Shown one piece after another: positions 51,252-59,096 of a stretch of 64,000 nt of DNA; position 1 is the stretch's first letter; every line of letters begins with the position of its first letter. The DNA is from Clostridiales bacterium (GTDB lineage: Bacteria; Bacillota; Clostridia; Peptostreptococcales; Anaerovoracaceae). Where the stretch lies: positions 124,001-188,000 of the forward strand of contig QXXF01000006.1 of assembly GCA_009911365.1 (NCBI GenBank). The letters are read 5' to 3'. The translations under genes were made by a program, and so were the position numbers. The notes below the pieces were generated by a model that had not been told where the DNA came from, ran no database searches, and worked only from the letters and a program-made list of their open reading frames with translations.

Positions 51252-51259
51252 ACTGAAAC

Positions 51260-52723
51260 ATGAATCTAAGTTTGCGGGCTGTTTGCCGAATTATTGGACT
51301 GGCGCTCCTAGTCGTCGGTCTTTCTATGATACCATCACTCGCAGTAGCAGGCATTTACAAGGAAATGCCTGCTCTGTCAGCATTTGCGGCCACTATCGCT
51401 TTCGCGGCCGTAGCAGGCGCTGCCCTTCTGTGGTTTGGTCAGCGTTCCACCGCTATGCTGAAAGTGCGGGATGGATTTCTCATTGTGAGCCTGTGCTGGA
51501 TCGTCTCCACGCTGCTGGGTGCCATGCCATTTCTCGTTTCCGGCAGCATCCCTGATTTTTTTGACGCTTTTTTTGAATCCTGCTCCGGTTTTTCTACTAC
51601 TGGCGCATCTATTCTTACAGATGTGGAGGCCTTGCCAAAGAGCATGGCGTTCTGGCGTTCCTTCACACACTGGATCGGCGGCATGGGGATCCTGGTCTTT
51701 GCCATTGCCTTGATGCCATCCCTGGGCATCAACGGCCAAAACATCGCGGTTTCCGAAGCGCCGGGTCCTACGCTGGATAAAGTCACTCCCAAAATGTCGG
51801 ACACAGCCAAAGCCCTGTATTCCATTTATATCCTGTTTACCATTGTGGAGACCGTGCTTTTGTGCGCCGGCGGCATGAGCCTTTACGATTCCCTGATCCA
51901 CACCTTTGGCTCCGTGGGGACCGGCGGGTTTTCCAATTACAATGACAGCGTAGCCCATTTTGACAGTGCGTATATCGATGTGGTCATTACCATCTTTATG
52001 CTTCTGTCCGGGGCCAATTTCAACCTCTACTATATGTCTCTGCGGCACGGTCCACTCTCCATCATCCGGGACGCGGAGTTTCGCTTTTATTTGCTGATTA
52101 TCGCTGTTTCCACTTTGTTGATCGCCGCTAATCTGCATTTCTCAGGGGTTTTCGCAGGTACGGGTCAATCGGTTCGTTACTCGGTTTTCCAGACCTCCTC
52201 CGTACTGACCACAACAGGGTTTGCGACAGATGATTTTAACATGTGGCCGACCTTCAGCAAGATGGTCCTGCTGCTGTTGATGTTCATCGGCGGATGTTCC
52301 TCTTCCACAGGCGGCGGCCTGAAAGTGGTGCGGATCTTGATCTTACTGAAGCTCATCAGACGAGGCATCGCTACCAGGCTCCACCCAAATGCCATTGTAG
52401 CGGCAAAAATGAATGACAAAAACGTGCCCATCGATACGGTGACAGCGATTGCCAATCATGTATTTTTATATATCGTAGTGGTGTTCATATCTGTCCTTTT
52501 GATTTCTCTGAATGATCTGGGACTCATCACCAGCATCACTTCGGTACTGACCTGTATCGGGAACGTGGGACCGGGCTTTGATCTGGTGGGGCCGACTGGA
52601 AACTTTAGTGTTTTCGCTGCGCCGTCAAAGCTGCTGCTGTCCTTTCTCATGCTAGCTGGACGGCTGGAGCTGTTTACTCTGTTTATTTTGTTAACGCCGA
52701 GATTTTGGAATCCGAATCACTGA
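51260..52723 (+). CDS. trkH: Trk potassium channel subunit TrkH (copy 1)
   Basis: The protein has 487 residues and eight to ten membrane helices with four pore loops whose selectivity glycines are FSTTGASILTD, GSVGTGGFSNYN, LTTTGFATDDF and IGNVGPGFDLVGPTGNF. This is the TrkH/KtrB family. With TrkA it brings in K+. The fourth loop has NVGPG where the second copy has SNTGL, so the two filters may differ in ion choice or affinity. A 5' site is GTGAACTGAAAC, a poor ribosome binding site, so coupling to trkA is likely. Confidence 0.95.
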   Translation: MNLSLRAVCRIIGLALLVVGLSMIPSLAVAGIYKEMPALSAFAATIAFAAVAGAALLWFGQRSTAMLKVRDGFLIVSLCWIVSTLLGAMPFLVSGSIPDFFDAFFESCSGFSTTGASILTDVEALPKSMAFWRSFTHWIGGMGILVFAIALMPSLGINGQNIAVSEAPGPTLDKVTPKMSDTAKALYSIYILFTIVETVLLCAGGMSLYDSLIHTFGSVGTGGFSNYNDSVAHFDSAYIDVVITIFMLLSGANFNLYYMSLRHGPLSIIRDAEFRFYLLIIAVSTLLIAANLHFSGVFAGTGQSVRYSVFQTSSVLTTTGFATDDFNMWPTFSKMVLLLLMFIGGCSSSTGGGLKVVRILILLKLIRRGIATRLHPNAIVAAKMNDKNVPIDTVTAIANHVFLYIVVVFISVLLISLNDLGLITSITSVLTCIGNVGPGFDLVGPTGNFSVFAAPSKLLLSFLMLAGRLELFTLFILLTPRFWNPNH

Positions 52724-52734
52724 GGGAGCAAGCT

Positions 52735-54210
52735 ATGTCTGTAAACGTCACATTGAATTATCAAGTCATTGTCAAGATCCTGGGAGTCATCATTCTGATC
52801 ACTGGAGTTTCCATGCTCCCAGCTTTGTTGTGCGCATATATCTACCAAGAGCCTGACAATTTCAGGGCTTTGCTCATTTCCGCCTCAGTCACCATCCTCC
52901 TAGGCGGGGGGATCGCTCTGCTGGTCCGCTCCGCACAGGTTAGGTTCCGCGCTCGGGAAGGCTATATTGTCGTGGCCCTCTGCTGGCTCATCGCCTCCTT
53001 GATCGGCACCCTGCCTTATTACCTTTCTAACTTTACAGCCAGCTTTATCGATGGTTTCTTTGAATCCGCAGCTGGCTTTACCACTACTGGATGTACTGCC
53101 ATCAATTATGATCTCATGCCAAAATCCCTGCTCATGTGGAAAGCGATTTCCCACTGGCTGGGAGGCATGGGAATCCTGGTCTTTGTCATTTCCCTTCTGC
53201 CAGCGCTGGGGATCAACGGTCAGACTATCGTGCGGGCCGAAGCACCTGGTCCTGTCTTTGAAAAGATGACTGTGCGCATGAGCGATTCAGCAAAGATTTT
53301 GTATATCACTTATTTTTCTCTCACAGTACTGGAATTCTTGCTCCTGTGTTTCAGTTCATCCATGACGATATTCGACGCTCTGGTCAACACCCTTGGAAGC
53401 ATCAGCACCGGCGGACTTTTCGCCCATATGGATGGAGTCGCTTATTATGACAGCGTGTATGTGGAGATCGTCATCAGCCTCTTTACCATCCTGGCTTCCA
53501 TCAACTTTATCCTCTACCATTACGCAGTTACTCGAAAATGGCACTATGTGCTGGAAGATATTGAACTAAAAGCCTTTCTGCGCATTATCGTGGGTGCCAC
53601 TGTTCTGTGCACCGGAGCTCTGTATGCTTTCGGTGATTATCCTGGGGTGGGAAAAGCTCTGCGAGATTCTTTTTTTCAAGTGGTCAGCATATGCACCACC
53701 TCCGGTTACGCCAGTGCGGATTATACCTTGTGGCCCACAGTCTGCCAGATGATCCTCTTCACCCTGATGTTCATCGGCGGCTGCGCTGCGTCCACCAGCG
53801 GCTCGATCAAGGTCATCCGCATCCTGGTGGTCCTCAAGCTGGTATGGCGGGGATTTTACAAGAGGATTCATCCACGTTCCGTTGTTGTGGTAAGACTGGG
53901 CGATAAGGCCCTGCCCGCTCCCGTGGCTTCCTCCATCACAGTCTTTGTTCTGATGTATATGGGGCTGTTCCTTTTCTCCTGCCTTGTGTTGTCTTTGCAG
54001 AACCTGGATCTGGAAACCACCATCAGTACGGCGGCCGCCATGCTGTCCAATACCGGGCTTGCCTTTGGAGAGGTGGGTTCCACAGGAAATTACGCAATGT
54101 TCAGCGCGCCGCTCAAGTTGTACCTGAGTTTTCTGATGATTGTAGGCAGGTTGGAGCTGTTCACCATCATCATCCTCTTTACCAGAAGCTTTTGGGGCCG
54201 GGACCGTTGA
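52735..54210 (+). CDS. trkH: Trk potassium channel subunit TrkH (copy 2)
   Basis: The protein has 491 residues from the ATG at 52735, six bases after GGGAG; a frame start at 52705 overlaps copy 1. Pore loops are FTTTGCTAINY, GSISTGGLFAHMD, CTTSGYASADY and LSNTGLAFGEVGSTGNY, so all selectivity glycines are kept. It is a clear but diverged paralogue of copy 1, arisen by tandem duplication. One TrkA may serve both. A hairpin terminator follows at 54299. Confidence 0.95.
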   Translation: MSVNVTLNYQVIVKILGVIILITGVSMLPALLCAYIYQEPDNFRALLISASVTILLGGGIALLVRSAQVRFRAREGYIVVALCWLIASLIGTLPYYLSNFTASFIDGFFESAAGFTTTGCTAINYDLMPKSLLMWKAISHWLGGMGILVFVISLLPALGINGQTIVRAEAPGPVFEKMTVRMSDSAKILYITYFSLTVLEFLLLCFSSSMTIFDALVNTLGSISTGGLFAHMDGVAYYDSVYVEIVISLFTILASINFILYHYAVTRKWHYVLEDIELKAFLRIIVGATVLCTGALYAFGDYPGVGKALRDSFFQVVSICTTSGYASADYTLWPTVCQMILFTLMFIGGCAASTSGSIKVIRILVVLKLVWRGFYKRIHPRSVVVVRLGDKALPAPVASSITVFVLMYMGLFLFSCLVLSLQNLDLETTISTAAAMLSNTGLAFGEVGSTGNYAMFSAPLKLYLSFLMIVGRLELFTIIILFTRSFWGRDR

Positions 54211-54298
54211 TGCCCAAAGCATTTTCATGATTTTTTGAAACGCCTTTGCTCCCAAGACAAACAGCTCGCTCCATCAAGTATGAAAAGGAAATTTATGG

Positions 54299-54328
54299 GC
54301 ACCCTAATAAATAGGGTGCTCGTTTTAT
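54299..54328 (+). terminator. Rho-independent terminator of the trk operon
   Basis: GCACCCTA (54299-54306) and TAGGGTGC (54312-54319) form a perfect 8-bp stem with a 5-nt loop, followed by TCGTTTTA. It ends the operon 89 bp past the second trkH. Confidence 0.9.
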
Positions 54329-54434
54329 GAAAGCGCGGCCCTTCTGGGATTTTCAAACCGGAAATCCCCTTGATATCGTCACGGACGATGATTTCCATAT
54401 AATATAGGTATAAAAGAAATTGGGAGGGTAAAGG

Positions 54435-54917
54435 ATGCTGGTAAAAGATTTGATGACAACAGGGATCAGCTGTGTGAAGGAAACCGCCACTTTAAAGCAG
54501 GTGGCCAAACAAATGAAGCAGGAAAACGTGGGATTAATCCCCGTATGCAATGACAAGGGCGAAGTCTTGGGCGTAGTGACAGACCGAGATTTGGTCCTGC
54601 GGGCCCTGGCCCGAGAAATCGGAGATCATGCTGGAGAAAAAAACGCAGACCAGAACGCTGCCGGAGCCTTCTCTGATTTGAAAGCCGGGGACGTGATGTC
54701 CAGCGACATTATCTGCGCTTCACCGGACATGAATACCCATCACGCAGCGCTGCTTCTTGCCAAATATCAGATCCGCAGACTGCCTGTGACGCAAAACGGC
54801 AAGCTGGTGGGCATGCTCTCCATGGCGGACATCGCCCGCAAGCCTGTATTCGTCGATGAAGCCGGGGATGCGTTGTCAGCCATCTGCGCAGCGGCCCCCG
54901 GCAACCCTATCATGTGA
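54435..54917 (+). CDS. Two-CBS-domain protein
   Basis: The protein has 160 residues made of two CBS modules: VKDLMTTGISCVKETATLKQ with PVCNDKGEVLGVVTDRDLVL, and AGDVMSSDIICASPDMNTHH with PVTQNGKLVGMLSMADIARK. CBS pairs bind adenine nucleotides and sense energy or ions; no effector domain is attached, so it probably acts on a partner protein. A TATAAT box is at 54398-54403 and GGGAGGGTAAAGG is the ribosome binding site. It is convergent with rnr (4 bp between stops). Confidence 0.93.
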   Translation: MLVKDLMTTGISCVKETATLKQVAKQMKQENVGLIPVCNDKGEVLGVVTDRDLVLRALAREIGDHAGEKNADQNAAGAFSDLKAGDVMSSDIICASPDMNTHHAALLLAKYQIRRLPVTQNGKLVGMLSMADIARKPVFVDEAGDALSAICAAAPGNPIM

Positions 54918-54921
54918 CAGA

Positions 54922-56859
54922 TTAGGATCTCATGGCAAAATCGATCTCCCTGTCTTCTACCCGAACAGAGTCCACGGTTATGCGGACGCGCTGGCCTAAC
55001 AAATAGGTTTTGTGGGTCCGCTCCCCAATCACCCGATATTTTTCCGCTTCATAGATATAATAATCATCCTGCAGAGATGCCAGCCGCACTAGGCCCTCAA
55101 TGGTATTCTCCAGCTGTACATAGATGCCAAAGCTGGTCACGCCACTGATAATGCCATCGTACGTTTCTCCAATGTAGTAGGACATGTATTCTGCTTTCTT
55201 CATTTTTTCCACGTCCCGCTCTAATTCCACGGCCTGGCGCTCTGTGAGAGACGCAATGTCCGCTGCTTCCTGAGTCTTTTCTTTGAATTTCTTCACCGCT
55301 TCCCCATCTAGCTGGCCGCGGATGGACTGTTTGATGATCCTATGGATGATCAAGTCAGGATACCTGCGAATTGGCGAGGTAAAGTGGCAGTAATATTTCA
55401 AGGACAAGCCAAAATGGCCCTCGCATTCTGTGCCGTAAAAGGCTTTCTGCATGCATCTGAGCATAACGGTGTTCACAACGTTTTCATAGCTTTCTCCCTG
55501 AACGCTTTGTAAAATCTCGTTGAGCGTCTTAGGATGGACCGAATCAGCCGCCCCTTTCAGCACGATCCCCATGCCTCGGAGAAAGGTCCGCAGCTCTTCC
55601 ATTTTCCCAGGAGCCGGCGATTCGTGGACCCGGTAAACGAACGGCACTTCCATCCAATAAAAGTGTTCCGCAACAGTCTGATTCGCAAGGAGCATGAACT
55701 CTTCGATCAGCTTGTTGGCCGTCCTCCGCTCCGCAATGTCCACGCTGACGGGAACACCCCGTTCATCCAAACGGATATAAGCCTCGTCAAAATCAAAGTC
55801 CAGGCTGCCTCGCTCCTTTCTTTTGTCACCAAGGATCTTTGCCAGCTTGTCCATGATCAGCAGGTCTTCCACAATGTCACGATACTGTTTCATCAGGGGC
55901 ACATCGTTGTTTTCCAATATATCGGAAACATCCGTATATACCATCCTGGCCTTGGAACGGATGACACTTTCATAAATGTCATGATTCACCACTTCGCCCT
56001 CTGGCGTGACCTCCATGTCAACGGACAAGGTAAGGCGGTCCACATCAGGATTCAAGCTGCAGATGCCATTAGAAAGCCTTTTGGGAAGCATGGGCACCAC
56101 TTGGTCGATCAGGTAGACGCTGTTGCCTCGTTTTAAAGCCTCTAGATCCAGATGTCCGCCTTCTTTTACATAATGGCTTACGTCCGCAATATGAACGCCC
56201 AGCAGATAATTTCCTCCTGGCAGCCTGTCTATGGATATGGCGTCATCAAAGTCCTTGGAATCCGCCCCATCTATGGTGATGATGGTCTTGTGGCGCAGGT
56301 CCCTGCGGTTCTCTAGATCCTGCGCTGTGATGCCCTTTCTGCTCACGACTTTGGATTCTGCGTTGACCCTGCTGGGGAACGTTTCCCGCAGCCCTCTGCT
56401 GCGCATAAGGGCCTTGATGTCTCCACCTGGCTGACCGTTCCTGCTGACGATTTCTATGATTTTTCCTTCTGCGTTGTTCTTTTTGTCAGGATAGCGGGTG
56501 ATCTGTACGATCACTTTATCTCCCCGCTGCGCGCCGCCAAAGTCCCGTTTACTCACAAAAACGTCTTCTTGGCTTCTTTCCTCGGGCACTACAAAACCAA
56601 AGCGTTTGTTTTTTTCAAATGTGCCCACGATCTCTGCGGTGTTGCGCCGCAGGACTTTTAAGATCACGCCTTCCGCGGAGCCGTTGTGGGAAAACCCGGG
56701 GATCAACTCTACCAGAACCTGGTCCCCGTCCATGGCACCACCCATGCCCCTAGCTGAAATATAAATGTCAGCTCTATCATCTTCTGTTTGAACAAAGCCA
56801 AAGCCACGTTTGTGCTTTGACAATGTGCCTGCTATTTCAGGTCTTTTTCTCTTTTTCAT
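54922..56859 (-). CDS. rnr: Ribonuclease R
   Basis: The protein has 645 residues, a little short for RNase R (700-800) but complete. Two cold-shock-type OB folds (GTLSKHKRGFGFVQTEDD and GTFEKNKRFGFVVPEERS) precede the RNB domain with TIDGADSKDFDDAISIDRLP, whose aspartates hold magnesium, and a final S1 domain (YDGIISGVTSFGIYVQLENT). It digests structured RNA 3' to 5'. The usual N-terminal helix-turn-helix and basic C-tail are missing, which explains the length. Confidence 0.95.
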   Translation of the reverse strand: MKKRKRPEIAGTLSKHKRGFGFVQTEDDRADIYISARGMGGAMDGDQVLVELIPGFSHNGSAEGVILKVLRRNTAEIVGTFEKNKRFGFVVPEERSQEDVFVSKRDFGGAQRGDKVIVQITRYPDKKNNAEGKIIEIVSRNGQPGGDIKALMRSRGLRETFPSRVNAESKVVSRKGITAQDLENRRDLRHKTIITIDGADSKDFDDAISIDRLPGGNYLLGVHIADVSHYVKEGGHLDLEALKRGNSVYLIDQVVPMLPKRLSNGICSLNPDVDRLTLSVDMEVTPEGEVVNHDIYESVIRSKARMVYTDVSDILENNDVPLMKQYRDIVEDLLIMDKLAKILGDKRKERGSLDFDFDEAYIRLDERGVPVSVDIAERRTANKLIEEFMLLANQTVAEHFYWMEVPFVYRVHESPAPGKMEELRTFLRGMGIVLKGAADSVHPKTLNEILQSVQGESYENVVNTVMLRCMQKAFYGTECEGHFGLSLKYYCHFTSPIRRYPDLIIHRIIKQSIRGQLDGEAVKKFKEKTQEAADIASLTERQAVELERDVEKMKKAEYMSYYIGETYDGIISGVTSFGIYVQLENTIEGLVRLASLQDDYYIYEAEKYRVIGERTHKTYLLGQRVRITVDSVRVEDREIDFAMRS

Positions 56860-56886
56860 ATGTATAGTTTACCATATTGTCATAGG

Positions 56887-56920
56887 AAAGCCAGCGTTTC
56901 TTTGTGAAAACGCTGGCTTT
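56887..56920 (-). terminator. Terminator of the small lipoprotein gene
   Basis: AAAGCCAGCGTTT and AAACGCTGGCTTT, with a short loop, form a strong hairpin 17 bp past the lipoprotein stop. It reads as a terminator on the minus strand and insulates rnr. Confidence 0.85.
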
Positions 56921-56936
56921 ACCCGCAAATAGCTGC

Positions 56937-57212
56937 TTATTTTTTTGTTTCTTCCGTGTTGTCAGTGGCCTTGTCATCGTTGTTGTCATCGCCATCGACC
57001 AGGTCTTCAGCGCCATCCTTGATGTCTTCTCCCATGTCTTCGGCATCGTCTTTCACGTCTTCGGCATCTCTGTCCACGTTGTCTTCTACTGTAGTGCCGT
57101 TGTCCGCGTTGTCACCATCATTGGCATCGTTTCCGCCGCAGCCGGTGAATGTAAATACCGATAAGGCTAGCAGCATTGCTAATAAGATCCTTGCTTTTTT
57201 CAATGTTTTCAC
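56937..57212 (-). CDS. Small acidic lipoprotein
   Basis: The protein has 91 residues. A signal peptide (MKTLKKARILLAMLLALSVF) ends in the lipobox TFTGC, so the mature protein is lipid-anchored at a cysteine near residue 25. The rest is disordered and very rich in D, E, N and G, with repeated DAED and DGD units. There is no clear homologue by eye. Such acidic lipoproteins may hold cations at the membrane; the role is unknown. Confidence 0.8.
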   Translation of the reverse strand: MKTLKKARILLAMLLALSVFTFTGCGGNDANDGDNADNGTTVEDNVDRDAEDVKDDAEDMGEDIKDGAEDLVDGDDNNDDKATDNTEETKK

Positions 57213-57414
57213 TCCTCTCTTATTTTCGTAAATATTATTTGCTTTTTAAAAGGAATTTATCAGCGAAAACGAAAATTTTTGTGAAGTGCTTTTATCGCCT
57301 GTCTTATATCGTAAAAAATGTATTATTCTTCTATTTTATGTCTTAAAATCGACATTTATTATTACACCAATGAACGAGGCGGCTGTGAATCGGTTAAATC
57401 CGCATGCGCCTCCT

Positions 57415-57459
57415 TTTGGTGATAATGTCACCGAGCTTTCAGACGGCATATGCTATCAT
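57415..57459 (+). promoter_or_regulatory. Crp/Fnr-type operator and -10 box of the ferredoxin operon
   Basis: TTGGTGA (57416-57422) and TCACCGA (57428-57434) form an inverted repeat with a 5-bp centre. TATCAT at 57454-57459 would put the start near 57466 and the palindrome centre near -41, the class II activator position. The matching -35 is poor, as expected of an activated promoter. Confidence 0.55.
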
Positions 57460-57487
57460 GGATCCATTCAATTTAGGAGGTCTTTTC

Positions 57488-57694
57488 ATGGAAACAAAAA
57501 CCAGAAAAAAACGGAAAGCAGTTGTGGACGAAAAGAACTGCGTTGCCTGTGGCTGCTGCAGGAAGGTGTGCCCCAAAGGCGCCATTGCCATTTGGAAAGG
57601 AATCATGGCAAAAGTCGATATGGAAACATGCGTAGGATGTGGAAAGTGCGCCAAAGAATGTCCCGCGTCCATCATAGAAGTTCAGGAGGTTTGA
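57488..57694 (+). CDS. Ferredoxin-like protein with two 4Fe-4S sites
   Basis: The protein has 68 residues from the ATG at 57488, seven bases after AGGAGG. NCVACGCCRKVCPKGAI and TCVGCGKCAKECPASII are two complete CxxCxxCxxxCP motifs, so two 4Fe-4S clusters are bound. A basic start METKTRKKRK leads in. It transfers electrons at low potential. It is followed by a NapH-like membrane protein whose start overlaps closely (1-bp gap), so they probably work as a pair. Confidence 0.93.
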   Translation: METKTRKKRKAVVDEKNCVACGCCRKVCPKGAIAIWKGIMAKVDMETCVGCGKCAKECPASIIEVQEV

Positions 57695-57695
57695 T

Positions 57696-58271
57696 ATGAA
57701 AAAACATTGGTATGATTATCTGTGGATCTTGTCTCTAACTTATCTGTGCTTGGGATTTTTCAATATCCTGTTCGCGTGGCTCGGCCTGATCTGCTTCTTT
57801 GTGCCCTTGCTCATCTCTGTGATCGGCGGCTCGAAAGCCTATTGCAATCGCTATTGCGGCAGAGGGCAGCTGTTTGGACTGGTAGGCGGGCGGTTTGGCT
57901 TGTCACGAAAAAAAGATGTTCCTAAGTGGATGAAAAGCAAATGGTTCCGCTATGGATTTTTGATTTTCTTTTTTACGATGTTTTTCTTGATGCTATGGAA
58001 CACTTATCTGGTGTTCGCGGGCACACAGGATCTGCGGCAGGCAGTGACTTTATTGTGGACCTTCAAAGTCCCATGGCATTGGGCGTACCACGGGACCCTT
58101 TTTCATCTGGGCGCAGCTCAATTCGCTTTTGGATTTTATAGCGTAATGCTGACCTCTACGATTTTAGGATTCATCACCATGATCCTGTTCAAGCCCCGCA
58201 GCTGGTGCGTTTACTGTCCAATGGGGACCATGACCCAGCTGATCTGCAAAGCAAGAAACAGAAACGCTTGA
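57696..58271 (+). CDS. NapH/CcoG-like 4Fe-4S membrane protein
   Basis: The protein has 191 residues. Three to four membrane helices hold the motif SKAYCNRYCGRGQLFGLVGG and, after the last helix, WCVYCPMGTMTQLIC, the cysteine pairs of the polyferredoxin membrane family (NapH, RnfI, YccM). It is short and lacks the usual extra ferredoxin domain, which may be provided by the ferredoxin encoded just before it. It likely passes electrons between a quinone-like or soluble carrier and the ferredoxin. Confidence 0.8.
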   Translation: MKKHWYDYLWILSLTYLCLGFFNILFAWLGLICFFVPLLISVIGGSKAYCNRYCGRGQLFGLVGGRFGLSRKKDVPKWMKSKWFRYGFLIFFFTMFFLMLWNTYLVFAGTQDLRQAVTLLWTFKVPWHWAYHGTLFHLGAAQFAFGFYSVMLTSTILGFITMILFKPRSWCVYCPMGTMTQLICKARNRNA

Positions 58272-58286
58272 TGGAGACGCACGATT

Positions 58287-58949
58287 TTATTGAGGACCCG
58301 CCAGGTTCTCCAGTTTCTTCTTGTTCGTGATCTCTACCATGCCTCGGCTCAAGTTCACTGCGCTCTCGCTCTGCAAATACCGGAGCATCCGAGTGATCAC
58401 TTCCCTATGGGTGCCTAAATGCCGAGCTATGGTTTCGTGAGTGATCTTCAGCAGACGGGTATCTTCGATCACAGATTCCTCTAACAAAAACGCAGCCACT
58501 CGCTTGTCCATGCTCTTCCACATGATTTGCTCCATGAGCCACATGACTTCGGAAAACCTGGAAGCCATGACCTCATTGGTGTAGTTTGCCACAGATGCGG
58601 ACTCTTCCATGATCTGCTTGTAAATTTCCGCAGGTATGATCTGAAGGTCCGTGTCTTTTTCCGCCTGGATAGTGACTTCAAACTGAATGGAACGCATGAC
58701 GCAGGAAGCGGAGAACAGGCACAGGTCCATGTCAAACAGACGGTAGATGGTGATTTCCCGTCCCTCCTCTGAAAGAATGTAGGCCCTGAGCTGCCCTGAT
58801 TTTATGAAAAGCAATCCCGTGCAATCATCGCTTCCATCATGGATCACGGCTCCTCTTTTTATGGTACGGCTGATCAGACTGCCAGAGATCCGCTCTCGCT
58901 GAGCTGGCGTAAGCTTGTTCCATATGGGAAACTGATCTGAAAATTCCAT
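58287..58949 (-). CDS. Crp/Fnr-family transcription regulator
   Basis: The protein has 220 residues from the ATG at 58949, seven bases after AAAGGAAG. The cyclic-nucleotide-type sensor (~20-130) has CTGLLFIKSGQLRAYILSEE, and a C-terminal helix-turn-helix has ITHETIARHLGTHREVITRM. No CxxC cluster of the FNR iron-sulfur type is seen: only three cysteines are in the sensor (DDCTGLL, DLCLFSASCVM). The sensed ligand may be heme or an organic effector. It is convergent with the ferredoxin operon, whose promoter has a matching palindrome. Confidence 0.9.
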   Translation of the reverse strand: MEFSDQFPIWNKLTPAQRERISGSLISRTIKRGAVIHDGSDDCTGLLFIKSGQLRAYILSEEGREITIYRLFDMDLCLFSASCVMRSIQFEVTIQAEKDTDLQIIPAEIYKQIMEESASVANYTNEVMASRFSEVMWLMEQIMWKSMDKRVAAFLLEESVIEDTRLLKITHETIARHLGTHREVITRMLRYLQSESAVNLSRGMVEITNKKKLENLAGPQ

Positions 58950-58977
58950 GGGTGATCTTCCTTTCTGTTTTGAAATC

Positions 58978-59006
58978 AGTATAATGCCGTTTTTCCTGTC
59001 TGTCAA
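58978..59006 (-). promoter_or_regulatory. Promoter of the Crp/Fnr gene
   Basis: On the minus strand TTGACA (59006-59001) and TATACT (58983-58978) are 17 bp apart, 29 bp upstream of the chosen start. Confidence 0.85.
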
Positions 59007-59096
59007 ATTTTATAAGAAGTTGATCCTACATTGTCCCACGCCATGCGGCCCAGTCAGCTTCGTTATCAGCAGGGATGCTCCCCGCCATTTGCGGTC

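Noticed and set aside
51377-54255. Long minus-strand ORFs opposite trkH copies (253 and 229 codons)
   Set aside because: They lie opposite two well-supported membrane proteins, lack ribosome binding sites and show no known motif.
54922-56859. A truncated rnr gene, since it is shorter than usual
   Set aside because: All domains from the first cold-shock fold to S1 are complete; only optional end segments are missing.
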